Assembly (NCBI GenBank): GCA_017979445.1
Contig: CM030711.1
Span: 4,216,001 to 4,280,000 of the forward strand
DNA length: 64,000 nt
Direction of reading: 5' to 3'
DNA from: Akebia trifoliata
Lineage: Eukaryota > Streptophyta > Magnoliopsida > Ranunculales > Lardizabalaceae
In this document: piece by piece, positions 11,542 through 22,819 of the stretch
How positions within the stretch are numbered: the stretch's first letter is position 1
Layout: every line of letters begins with the position of its first letter
Notes under the pieces: model-generated
Databases searched by the model: none
The model's input: the letters and a program-made list of their open reading frames with translations, nothing else
What the model was told of the DNA's origin: nothing
Position numbers and translations under genes: made by a program

Positions 11542-12507
11542 TCATGTCTTTGAACATATTGGCCACACAACAACTGAATGTGTTATCGATAGGAACAAAC
11601 TCTTTTGTAAGATTATCCCATTGAACGGCATGAATATTTTCAAATTCGAACCTACTGAGTTGTATTTCTCATTGTTCGGGTTGGATTTCGGGTAGCGACT
11701 TTTCCTTAGTTTCGATGTCGTTGATGATCCCCATGATTTCAGCGTCTCCATGAAGTGTGATTACTAAACCATCCTTGATGAACTTAATCTTCTGATGTAG
11801 AGTAGACGGTACGGCTTTAATCTGATACAACCATGGTCTCCCTAGTAATAAATTAAATGATGACTGGATATCCAAGACTTGGAATTCCACAGGGAAGTCT
11901 GCTATACCTGTGGATATTCGTAGGTGAAAGGTTTCAGTACATCTCTTTTCGTATTGTCGTAAGCTCTGACACCTTGACTAGTTGGTTTTAAGTTTTCTGC
12001 CTTGAATCCGAGACAAGTAACGGTCTTTAAAGGGCAAACATTTAGTGCGCTTCCATTGTCTACCAAGACTAGAGGAACTCTCATCCCATTGCAGTCAACT
12101 ATGATATGCAACGGCTTCGTATGGCTTGGTCCTTCTTTTGGGAGGTTTGAGTCTGAAAAAGATAAATTATTCTCAACATGTGTTGCTCCTACTAGGTTGG
12201 CCGATTGATCTGGGGAAGTGTCGAGTGAAACTTGGGCTACGCTTAATGCTTTGAGAACAGCTTTCCTATGAGCTGTGGAAGCCATAAGTAGACCCCAAAC
12301 TAAAATGTTGGCACCTGCCCTTTTTAACTGTTTTATTACGGCGTTGTCTTCTTCAATAGTTTCCTTAACATACTCCACTTTTTCCTTTCTTGCCAAGGCT
12401 GCAGGGTTGTCAACACTGAGTTCTGGTGGTTTAAAGACTCTTCCTTCTTGGGTTACATGTCTGACTTCATCACAAGAGAGTAAAAATGGCTCATCCTCTT
12501 CGGCCAA
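11542..12507 (-). pseudogene. Aspartic protease region of the Ogre-like element
   Basis: The protease would cut the polyprotein. The minus strand reads LVLVDNGSALNVCPLKT, the flap-side motif of retropepsins in this lineage (DNG at complement 12052-12060, where many families have DTG or DSG). Downstream come FQVLDIQ and FNLLLGRPWL. A frameshift near 11940 separates the two halves: the first frame stops after YEYPQV and the second resumes in the -1/+1 sense. It lies between gag and RT as expected. Confidence 0.82.
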
Positions 12508-12519
12508 TAAATAAAGGTC

Positions 12520-14249
12520 TTAACCTATTAAAGATGATGCACTTTCTGGGACCATTTGTGCTAAGAGATAACTGGTGTATGATGGACTATCGTAACGGGG
12601 TGGGGATAAGCAGTACGTCTCGTCCTCAGTTAGGTCAAATGACTCATGGTTTGTGGCATAGACCTTGTCAATGAAAGTTATTCCGACGAGGGGATAACTG
12701 AGTGGCTTGATGTAGACTGGATGGATGAGGGAGACTGGGTCAAATGGTAATTGGGTTTTGGATATCATATTCAAGGTAGGAGGAGGTTGATATATGGGTA
12801 GTGGATTGGTGGTGACGTTTGGTGGTGTTCGGGTAGGGACGGTGATCTTTTTGGCATCAATGAGGTTTTGGATGGCGTGACGAAGGGTAATACACCGATC
12901 AATATGATGACCAAGGTTTTGATGGAATTCACAGAAGAGGTCAGGGTTGTGCGACGTTGGTAGGGGGTTTGGCAGAGGCCGAGGTTGAAGAGGGGTGAGA
13001 AGCCCTTTCTTCAATAGTTTTTGGAAGGCTACGGTGAGGGTCATTCCTAGATTCGTGAATTGTCGAAAGGGGGCTCTACCCGAATTCGCCTGATTATTGG
13101 TTCGCACTAGGGGTTGAACAGTGGTAGTGGAAGTGTTGGCTATATAGGCATGATTGATGTTAAGCTTAGGATTGGTGAAGGGTTTTTTGGGTTTATTGTC
13201 AGAAGGGTTAGATAAAATCCCAGACGCAAAGGCATCTTCGAGTTGGCTTCCAGCTTGTAACAGAGATTCAAACGTGGGGAGGTATTGGGTGACCAAATGC
13301 TGAGCATACCTTTGTGTGAGGTTTTTCAGTATGATTGCCACCTGTTCCTTTTCTAATGGTCTATCCCACATTTGTGCAGCCTTAGCCCTCCAGCGACCAA
13401 TGAAGTCAGTAAACGTTTCCCCATTCTTTTATTTAGTCGATTCCAAGTCTCTCCGAGAAGTTTCAATCTCGGTGCTATATTTGTATTGATGCCAGAACGA
13501 CTTTGACATATTTTCCCATGTCCCTATTGCAGTTGGATCGTGAGACATTAACCATCGTAGCGCCGATCCCAATAGAGTACGTTGGAACAACAATGTCATA
13601 TGTTCATCACTGAGGCCCATGGTGCGCATATTGGTGACATATACCTTGAGATGAGGTTTTACACAACTCACTCCGCTGAATTTCTCCATTTCTGGCATTA
13701 CGAACTTCTCGGCAAACGGATCTTAAGGATCTGATTTAGGGCCTCGATGCCTGCTGTGATTTCATCAATTCCTTTAATATTTTTTAAGGCTGTTTCCAAC
13801 TGAGTCATCCTGTTAGCCAGTATTGGACTTTCATGGAAGTATTCCTCATTTCCATCAAGCTCGTAAACATCTTCCAGATTTCTAGTCGTGCTTCCTTCCG
13901 GTCCTTTTCCCCTTTGATCATCAAGGGGATTTCTTGTCGATTCAGAGATCTGTTCTAGCATTTCTACCTTGCTCTTGATGCTGTTTATGTCTATTGCAAA
14001 CACTGCTAAGATCTTACGGATTTCTGCGAGTTTGGATTCGGAGGTCATTTCTGATGGTTCACTTGGTGCTGACGTTCGCCCCAAGCGAACTGACTCTCGA
14101 CCCCAACTGGGTAGTGGACGCTTAAGTTTGGGCACAATATTATCTTGTAACCCCATCAAAGGTGAATTAATAATTGGTAAACATTCCCTCTTGATAGCAT
14201 TTTCTTTAATTATTACCTCATTTTGTAATTGATGAGATGCGTTGGTCAA
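12520..14249 (-). pseudogene. Gag region of the Ogre-like element
   Basis: Gag forms the particle. On the minus strand the N-terminal part is open over 13698-14249. The core retrotransposon gag domain (13429-13698) reads MEKFSGVSCVKPHLKVY, TLLGSALRWL and WENMSKSFWHQYK. After an in-frame stop (TAA at a position where CAA/Gln is usual, near 13429) the frame continues over 12520-13371 as ETFTDFIGRWRAKAAQMW and ends with a zinc-knuckle-like CEFHQNLGHHIDRC. A further stop near 12517 separates it from the protease part. Domain order is normal; at least three breaks make it non-functional. Confidence 0.85.
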
Positions 14250-14440
14250 GCTTATGTCTGACGAGGTGATTTATTATCAATTAGGACCTTATTTATGCAT
14301 TAAAGTTCGTACCAATTTCTGAATTTGTTTACGTAAAAGAAAATTTGGCATGAAACAAATCAAATTTAACACAAAAGACATGAGGAGACTCTCTTCTTAT
14401 TACAAAGAATAAAAATGACTCGATCTAGGACCCTACTTTT

Positions 14441-15548
14441 TTAGACACGTTCTTCAACTCCTCTTTTCTGCTTCTTGAATGCTTGCTGGTCCTCCAATTC
14501 CACAAATGATCGTTGTTCCCAAGCTGTAACTATATGTCCCATTAGTTGCATGTTCAGTCCTTTAATGGGATGACGATTTCTTGGGTGCATTGGGATCCAT
14601 AAAGGAAGTCCCATTTGTCTTGGTATCATCATTGGACAATAAAAAGATGTGTTTAGCAGTCCGGCAAGCCTTACATGATCATATCCTTTTGAAGCTAGCA
14701 CGGTACTCTCTCCTATCCTTGACTCCAATCTGTCCCAACTAATGTCCTAGGGAGTCAAATTTGAAAGCCAATCTTTCCAATCTTCTACAGATATAAAATC
14801 AACCAATGTCTCTTTTTCTGTGAATTTATCCCATTTGTTTTTTTTTTATTCGTGGGAATTCTACGATACGGAGTCGAACACACAACAATATATAAAGCAA
14901 GTGTGGGCTTCCTCGGAATCTTGCCTCCCCTTGTACATTCATGTCGAATAATCCCTCAAAAGTTTTAGCGAGTATTGTAGGGACCGGGTTGGCCTTATTT
15001 TTGAGTTGTCCGGCAATGTTTGCAAAGAAACTTGGTAACTGATAACCTATCCTGAAAGAAACCAGAAAATACGCTGACAATACTCCCAAACATAAGGTAA
15101 AATCTCTGGCCTTCCTGCGAGGTTCCGGAGCGAAATCCCCAGGATGTTCAGGTTTAGGAGTTCGGTGTGCTTCTAAGAGTCTTTGCATATTTAGTGAACC
15201 TTGATTAATGAATCTTCTTGTTTTCTTGAGTTTGACTCCTAATCCTTTTGCGAGTTCTTCTGTACATTGAGATGATAATGATTGGTGGGCGATTGGACCT
15301 AGAGTGCTTATCCCCATAATACGACAAAAATCCTCGTGAGTTGGACAAAGTGTAACCGAACCAAAACGAAAGACATGATAGTTACGATCCCAAAAACTGG
15401 CCGTGGCACGTAAAAGGTTCCAATTGATATCCACAGATTTGAGGGAAAATACATTATGAAGCCCGTATGCACCGAAGTTATATTTTTCCACAGTGGTGAA
15501 TGCTTCTAAGGCTTGATCCATTAATCGTTGAACTTCATTGTGAGCCAT
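14441..15548 (-). pseudogene. Extra ORF upstream of gag (Ogre-type ORF1)
   Basis: Starts at 15548 with MAHNEVQRLMDQALEAF and runs 240 codons with ATASFWDRNYHVFRFG and LCPTHEDFCRIMG, a pattern shared with the plant domain found in Ogre ORF1 and in related proteins of unknown function. A T-run at about 14837-14847 (A-run in sense) shifts the frame after EFPRIKK. The following frame contains a TAG near 14746 and continues as RIGESTVLASKGYDHVRL to the stop at 14441. An ORF in this position is the main evidence for the Ogre assignment. Its biochemical role is not known. Confidence 0.75.
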
Positions 15549-16510
15549 CTATACAAATAACTACCATCAATTATTGACATATTAACAACAAGCCAATTTT
15601 TTTTGTACGATCTTTAATATAGTTCATCCATTTTCATTTAAATGAAGGTTTGATCCATTGAATAGAGCTGGTAGGGCTAGAGAAATTTGATTGTCAGATT
15701 TGGATCGGCTCTACCCAATGGATTCAAAAGAATAATATACCACCTCATTGACATTTTATTAAACCAATTAACTCGATTGGCTAGTGTATCGATTTAAAGA
15801 CTGATCTACTAATCGCGTCAATGGTTCAGAAATTTGGTCTACACATCTTGTCAATTATCCCTTGGGTTGAACTGATGTTGCGGGTTTAATTTGAACGGTG
15901 TGGATCGGTCCACCCTCTTACCTTTTGGTTAAATTAAGTAGAGCAACCCAGGAGCACCCTTGGTCGATTCGAGTCGTGGCCTAATAAGACCGCACTTAAG
16001 TTCAAGGTTCTAAGTTCACTATATGATTGAAGCTAAGGTAGGGCAAATCTTAGGTTACTTTAGCCCAGAACACCGATATACTATCCCAGTTTCACTTGGT
16101 CAAGCAGTACGTGATGCTCCAGTTTAATATACCCGAAGGTACTGTACTGAAGTTATAGCGTTCATTGCCATCCCCCGTGTCCCGAAGGACAGGGTTAGCT
16201 TGGATTTAACTATGTGATTTAGAGGGACATGTCATGATGCAAACATGTATATGCATGCTTGTGAGTGTGTGCAAAGGGACAAGGTGCACACGAGGTGTTT
16301 TCACGAATATCCAATCATAGAAGTCACATTCATCCCATCATCAAACCAATCAAAACGAGTACAATAATTGATTACATCCAATCACAACCCAATGAAAAAA
16401 AGGACAAAATCTAATCTAATCTAAGAGTCTCATTGAGTCAACTGGGTTGACTCGAGCAAAATGTCAACCTAAGGATAGTCTTGGATCGGGTCAAGTTTGA
16501 CCCTAAAATC
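15549..16510 (-). other. 5' untranslated leader of the retrotransposon
   Basis: About 960 bp between the primer-binding site and ORF1 with no coding potential. A long leader is usual in this lineage. Confidence 0.6.
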
Positions 16511-16526
16511 CTCAGTGGAGTCGCCA
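16511..16526 (-). promoter_or_regulatory. Primer-binding site of the Ogre-like element
   Basis: On the minus strand TGGCGACTCCACTGAG lies one base inside the 5' LTR, starting with TGG as a site complementary to a tRNA 3' CCA end must. TGGCGACTCCACTG-type sites occur in Tat/Ogre elements and are usually attributed to tRNA-Arg; the tRNA identity is inferred. Confidence 0.75.
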
Positions 16527-16527
16527 C

Positions 16528-18202
16528 TAAAATCGCCTCGACCCGTTTTCACTAAATAGTGGATATGGGTCCGATTTATTAAATGGGGGACTTTAAAATA
16601 AGGGAGTCGCCACCTAGTTTAAGTCTAGGAATCATAAATAACTCCAAACAAATATGGATTAGTCCACAAATTAAAGATGGGTAAGGGGTCAGATTACAGG
16701 TTTCAGAAAGTGTTAGGCACCAAACCTACCTGATCAACATGATCAGTCTCTACTACGATCTAAAATCATCCCACGATCAACATACAGAGATTACAATCAA
16801 GGTCACAGTCCAATCATCATCATCAATTTATGTTGGGCTTTCCAACCAAATCCTATGGTTAAAAATTATCCCAATTATCACGTGGTCTTTCTTTGAATTC
16901 CACCAAATATGGAAGGGTTTGAAAAAGTCCTAATTAGCTCCATGACCTGAGATCAATTAAGAAACTCCACCTGCAAATATTCCTTAAACTGTCCAAAATA
17001 GAAAATCATGAGAATATTCTGAATAGGAAGATTACAAATAGAAACCTGTCAAATTGGGACTTATAATATTTTCAAATTATGAACATAAAATTTCCTAAAT
17101 CAGAATTCAAGAGATATATGTTGAATTCTCAAATTAAAAATTTAAAAAGATACATTTTCTAAAGTAGAACGTTCCAAAAAATGTAACTTTTTAAATCTGA
17201 ACCTTCTAAATATGATAATGCAAAATCTTTTAAATTGAGAAATTTTTGAAATATGAAACTTCTAAATTAGAAATCTGTGAATGTATATTCTCCCAAAATA
17301 AAAAAAATCACGCAATCTCATGTTAGAAAGTTTTCGAATACGAGTTTTCCAATGATCCACGAATAACCTCTAAAAAAGAGAATTATATAAACAACGAAGT
17401 CCCAAATTAGAAGATTATGAACTTGCCAAAAATCACCAAATTGGAATTTTATCAAAAACAAAGAATCCGAGTTATCATACTTACCAAATTGGAGGTCCAT
17501 AATTACCAATGCACACACAATCTCAAAATTTGAAGAAAAATCACACTCGGTCAATTTTCAAAATAATCAAACGGGCATGCATTCATGATTTTCGATCTTT
17601 CCAAAGGAATTATTATTCAATGACATGCATGCTTATCAAGCCAAGAGGTAAATTAATCACATAAAAAAATCCCAAAATTACATAAGGAGTTTGAATATCA
17701 TCACAAAGCATGTAAATCAGAATCGAGCATAATGATCATGATGATAAAAAAAATTCCTTTGACCCTTCTAACATGCAAAAATAATTACAATAACAAATAA
17801 AGATGAAAAAGATGGAAACATGAAAATATTCTCCTAACCTATCAACATGCCAAAAGAACAAAATATAAAAACGAAGCCTACGTAAAAACAAAAATTATTA
17901 TTGACCTATAGATCCAAAAAAAAATATAAAAACTACATGAATTAAAATCATCTACCTATCTTATCAAAAAGAAAAAAAACCTTTAAAGCATATATAAATA
18001 AAGGAGAAAAACAGAAAATATATATACATGAAAGATTTTCCTAATCTTACTAATTACAAAACAAAAATAAAAACTACACAAAACAAAATAAAAAATCTCG
18101 TAATCCTAACGATATGCGGAGATAGATAAAAAAATAAAAAAATAAAAAAAAATAAAAAAACAAAGGGAGCAGATTTCCCCTCTATCAATATGCAATAAAA
18201 CA

Positions 18203-18243
<41 letters not shown>

Positions 18244-20173
18244 AAGAAAATGTATAACAAGTGTAATAAAACCCTCCCATGGCATAAAAAAAAATAAAAT
18301 ATGTCTCATACCAAACTTCATGGTGACCACGACACCAAGAACCTACGGAGAACTTTAATGCGGAGGCAAGTTTTAGCACACAAACAGAGAGAGGAAAGGA
18401 GGAAAACAGAAAATTAAAAATAAAAAATAAAAAATTACCTGTAGGATGAACACAGTAGAGTCAGCTCCTTCAGATATAACCCCAAGACTTGTATGTACCG
18501 TGGCTATGGAGATGTGATCCGGTAGAGAGAGGGGCTTTCTTTTGCAGAGAGATGTCGAATAAGATGGTTGCAGTAAGGTTGGATGGGTCACGTTGGCCAC
18601 AATGAACACAGAGAAAGGATGGCTGCTGTGAGGGAGATAAAAAGAGTGTTGGGGCGTTGGGTTTCAGAGCAGCAGGTTGTGTTGCTGTCGTGGCTGCTAT
18701 GGAGAGGAAGAGAGGTGTTGTAGAGGGCTTTGTTGTTGTGGCTGAGAGGAAGACGAAGTGCAGAGGGAAAAGATGAAGTGCAGCTGCTGTTTCTATGAAA
18801 CGTGAGTGCAGTTACTGTGCTGTAGTGGAGCCATTAGAGGAGAAGACGTGGAAGAAGAACTCCAGCCGTTCAGCCCAAAAAGCACAGAGAGAGAGCATCC
18901 AAGGAAGAGGAGACGTACTGCCCCCAAAAGACGTTTAGCTTAAGGACGTTGAGGAAGAAGATGAAGCCCCAAGAGAGAAAACGTTCTCTCTTTTAAATAG
19001 AAAGCAACTTTCTATTTTTGATTTTCTATTTCTTTCTAAATTTTTTTTCTTCTTTCTTTTTTTCTCTTTACGCGTCATTTCCTTTGGGAGAATGGTGGTG
19101 GGGTGATCCCCCGCTACTCGTAGCACGATAACCTCAATTTGTGATTGGTTAATTCTAGCCTTGATTAAAAATTTTGTTTTAAATTTTATTGATTTGAATT
19201 TAATTTTAATTTTATTGGTTTAATTGTTTAACTTTTGATTTGATTTTAATTATTTAATTTTGAAATTTTTTTAAATTTTAAGTTTTAGTTTCAAATTAGA
19301 TGTTAATTGTTTAATTTTAAGTTTTAATTGTTTGATTTTGAATTAGATGTTAAATTTTAATTGTTTAGCTTTGAATTGGATTTTAATTGTTTAATTGTGA
19401 ATTAGATTTTAAAATTTTTTTATTTTGAATTAAATTTTATTTGTTTAATTTTAAGTTTTAATTGTTTAATTTTGAATTAGATGTTAATTATTTTTACTTT
19501 TAAGTTTTAATTGTTTAATTTTGAATTAGATGTTATTTGTTTAATTTTTTATTTGATTTTAATTTTTAATTTTAAGTTTTAATTGTTTAATTTTTTATTT
19601 GATTTTAATTTTTATTATATTTTCCTAAGGATCTAGATCTCTAAGTTGAGTTTGGAGGTCGAGGGGTATTTCGGTCATTTTTATGATTTTTCTTAAATTT
19701 CTCTATTTTCGTCGGTTTGGGTCCCGTTAGACTCGAAATCATGTTATGAGTGCAATGAAGGTACTTTTGAGGTCTTTCAGAGGTCCAAAATTTATGAGGG
19801 GTATTTTCGTCATTTTATCTATTTTTGTTGATTTTTACGAATTCTGGTGTGAGGTTTATTTTAGTCTCAACGTGATTATTTCTTTGTTCCAAAGTCGTAT
19901 TTTCCGAGCGTGGCGATGTCTCTAGGTTATCGAACTGTGTGGCGAGCCTAAGCGTACGTGCTTGTTAAATCGGGTGTGACATGTGGTGATCCTAAGCGTG
20001 CGTAAATTTCTATGTCGAGTCGTAACGAGTAAGAGAGATGAAAAGAGTGGAAACAAAGGGAATCAGGGACAGTACTCACAAGCCTTCGGGTTCTTTGTGA
20101 TCATCATTAGGAATTCACGGTAATCGGGTGACGAATTGTCAAATTAAGCAGATGCAAAAATGGGGTGTCTATA
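16528..20173 (-). repeat. 5' LTR of the Ogre-like element (inner copy)
   Basis: A 3646-bp block matching 1656-5334. Differences are mostly transitions, with slippage at a poly(A) run of about 40 (18200-18240, only about 10 in the other LTR) and in the AT-rich tandem tract. Its right end GGGTGTCTATA is followed not by host flank but by 614 bp of the element's own 3' internal region. Confidence 0.88.
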
Positions 20174-20787
20174 GATGCTCATCTTTAACAGAGGGTGGAA
20201 GCAAATTAGATGGCCAATCTATTGTGATAGATAGTGCGACATCCGAATGCCAAAGCTAGTGACAGCTCATTTTACAACCTGATTCGGCAATTTGTCAATG
20301 CGTCCGATCCTTAAGGGTAACCTCTCCTTAGACTAAAAAATGTCACATCCTTGAATTTTGAATATTCTCCTTGACTGATGCAAGTGCATGAGTGTGCAAT
20401 AGTATAGTGATGATTTTGAATAGGCGCACCTCCATTCTGAGCATTCATGTTGGGAGGATAACAAGTTTAACAATAGAAAACATGTGTAAACGTAAAATCT
20501 GAGCAAACCCTGGGCATAATCTGAGAAAATCCTCATTGGCATCTGAGCAAAATTTGAGCATATCTGAGCATAATCCGAGAAAACCCTCAGCGGCATCTGA
20601 GCAAAATCCGAGAAAACCCTCGGCGGCATCTGAGCATATCTGAGCATAATCCTAGAAAATCCTTGATGGCATCGGAGCAAAATCTGAGCATAATCCAAGA
20701 AAACCCTCCACGGCATCTGAGTAAAATCTGAGCATGATCCGAGAAAACCCTCGGCAGCATCTGAGCAAAATCTGAGCATAATTCGAG
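19909..20787 (-). repeat. Duplicated unit: LTR end plus 3' non-coding region
   Basis: 879 bp made of the last 265 bp of the LTR (19909-20173) and 614 bp (20174-20787) nearly identical to 5335-5948, including part of the minisatellite. It is followed by a second copy of the same 265-bp LTR end (20788-21052). Both joints fall at a shared CGAG. The segment lengths match exactly (265/265 and 614/614). Confidence 0.85.
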
Positions 20788-21052
20788 CGTGGCGATGTCT
20801 CTAGGTTATCGAACTGTGTGGCGAGCCTAAGCGTACGTGCTTGTTAAATCGGGTGTGACATGTGGTGATCCTAAGCGTGCGTAAATTTCTATGTCGAGTC
20901 GTAACGAGTAGGAGAGATGAAAAGAGTGGAAACAAAGGGAATCAGGGACAGTACTCACAAGCCTTCGGGTTCTTTGTGATCATCATTAGGAATTCACAGT
21001 AACCGGGTGACGAATTGTTGAATTAGGCAGATGTAAAAGTGGGGCGTCTACA
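20788..21052 (-). repeat. True outer end of the 5' LTR
   Basis: 265-bp LTR terminus ending in CA next to the target duplication GTATC. Its last 65 bases differ from the two inner LTR ends by about ten transitions, while the first 200 are almost identical to 19909-20108. Confidence 0.8.
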
Positions 21053-21158
21053 GTATCCGATCGGATTTGAATTTGAATTCGAATTTGGATATCACTAAAA
21101 AAATTCAGATTCGAATTCGAATATAGTACTATCCGATCGGATATCTATCCGTTGACAG
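21053..21158. repeat. Right half of the interrupted TATCCGAT repeat
   Basis: Resumes with GTATCCGATCGGATTTGAAT and continues with GAATTCGAAT words to TATCCGTTGACA. Joined with 1545-1655 it matches the inverted relative at 63224-63415. Confidence 0.7.
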
Positions 21159-22224
21159 GCCTACTAGAAGCATCAGTCATTTGCTTCAAGATAAACAATG
21201 CAAAGATTTATGATTCCGTGAAATGCCAGGTTAGATAGTGTACAAAAAAAGAGTGCTGGATTATCACAATTAAAAATGTATATATTATATTTCAAGATAT
21301 TTCGATCTTTTCGCATGTCAAAGTGGTAAAACCAGATAAATTTGGGGGTTCAACTTAAAACCAATTGGCAATGAGTGGAGAGGCCCAAGAGCTTATAAAG
21401 AGAGAGACAAGGCAATGAGTGTCCAGTTTGAGGCTAAACTCAACACCCTCCCGCATGTGTAGGCCGAACTAGGTCGAAGCATGTGGAGATATGAATTGAG
21501 TGATATGGAGGAGAGAAAGACCCGCTCTGATACCATGATAAATTTGGGGGTCCAACTCAAAACCAATTGGCAAGTTCTTTGAATGGCGCACACATAACTC
21601 CCCGTACACACTAAGCATTTTCTCAAGCACTTTTCTCTTCGCCTTTTTGATTTTCCTCCTCTCTTGTGTGTGTCATACCCCCGTTAAATCCCACGATTGA
21701 TCCTCTAGTTCTCCCCCTTTCCAACAGGTCGGTCTTTTGGAGTAGTTAGTTGATTAACATGATTTTAGAGCACTACATTCATATAGGTCATAGGTTTGAT
21801 TTTTACCACCCTTAATGGGTGAGTGGGTGAGTGTTGAGTGTACATTTTCCTCCACTCTCGGGTTTGTCTTACCCCAATTAAGTCTTGTGACCCTCTCTCT
21901 CTCTCTCTCTCTCCAATAGATTGGACTTTTGGAATTGTTGGTTGGTTTATGCGCCTAGTCCATAACTCCAAATTTTCCAACACACATGAAATCTTGCCAT
22001 TGATTCATTAGCTTAGTACTTTTTTTTTTTGGTTAAACAACAAATGTTAATTCTATTTATTGCCATCCTAAGCTAGAACAAAAAATCAAGGAGGTTATAA
22101 GTGCGTGGGGGTTCAAATTGATGGTTTTTATTTTGAGTAATCTTACCAAAACATGCACTGAAAATTGAAAAGCAGCACAGTATTGCTCATTTTAATTCTG
22201 AACGAATACGTAAAATGAAGAGTC
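21159..22224. other. Intergenic DNA with a 200-bp-spaced direct repeat
   Basis: No gene seen. A block starting GATAAATTTGGGGGT and including AACCAATTGGCAA occurs at about 21335-21370 and again at about 21538-21574, bracketing ACACCCTCCCGCATGTGTAGG and TCTGATACCATGA. It may be the trace of a small LTR or TRIM-like element. A (CT)n run lies at 21893-21914. Around 21765-21800 GTCATAGGTTTGATTTTTACC resembles a degenerate tRNA-type B box. Confidence 0.4.
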
Positions 22225-22395
22225 GTGCTGGAATGACATTAAAATTGACATCGTTCCACATAGATGATGTAGAGGTGTAGACATAACCATAGATGCTTTT
22301 CACCTCGTACCTTGATGAAAAGCATCTATGATTTCTGCATACACATCTACATCAGCAATGTGTGAAACAATGTCAATTTAAGTGTCACTCCAGCA
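22225..22395. mobile_element. Fold-back MITE with ATAGATGCTTTTCA hairpin
   Basis: Imperfect inverted repeats of about 75-80 bp (GTGCTGGAATGACATTAAAATTGACA... against its complement ending near 22393) meet at CATAGATGCTTTTCA and TGAAAAGCATCTATG. Non-coding. It lies in the 3' flank of the TPR gene. Confidence 0.75.
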
Positions 22396-22819
22396 TTTTC
22401 CTGAAATGAATAGTGCCATTTTGCCGTTCAACTATATTCCAACAAATGGCTGAGATGTGAATAATATATTTCTTTGAGATTCCCAAGTTACTTATGCCTA
22501 GGAATATCAACTTCCTTAAATACTTGGCATCTGAGCCCATTTGTTAGTTAGACAACTTCCAATTAAAATATTTTCACATTTGAGCCATTGTTTGACATAG
22601 TGCCTCGGCCACCAATGTGATTTGAGGCTCAAAAAGTCATTAAAAAAAAACTCCCACATGAACACCAAGTTTTCTTCCTAATTTCAATAATTGTAAATTC
22701 GTTAATTTTTGTTCTTTCTTTACATTTTATTCCAAGTATTATTAGAAGGAAAGGAGAAGGAGAAGAAGAAGGAAGGAATGAGTCTTCTAATGGGTATGCA
22801 CTGTGTCTGTATCCATTAA

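Larger units (their letters stand above)
1656..21052 (-). mobile_element. Ty3/gypsy LTR retrotransposon, Tat/Ogre type, decayed
   Basis: The outer ends are TG (1656) and CA (21052), flanked by GTATT and GTATC as an imperfect 5-bp target duplication. Read on the minus strand the order is 5' LTR, primer-binding site, extra ORF, gag, protease, RT, RNase H, integrase, minisatellite, 3' LTR. LTRs of about 3.65 kb, an ORF upstream of gag, RNase H before integrase and tandem repeats next to the 3' LTR are known hallmarks of Ogre-type Tat elements; the lineage call is inferred from these. Several stops and frameshifts break the coding region. LTR divergence is visible and mostly transitions, so the insertion is not recent. 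The 5' side has an extra duplicated 879-bp unit. Confidence 0.88.

Noticed and set aside
18054..18330. Open frames of mostly Phe
   Set aside because: Translation of a poly(T)/poly(A) run.
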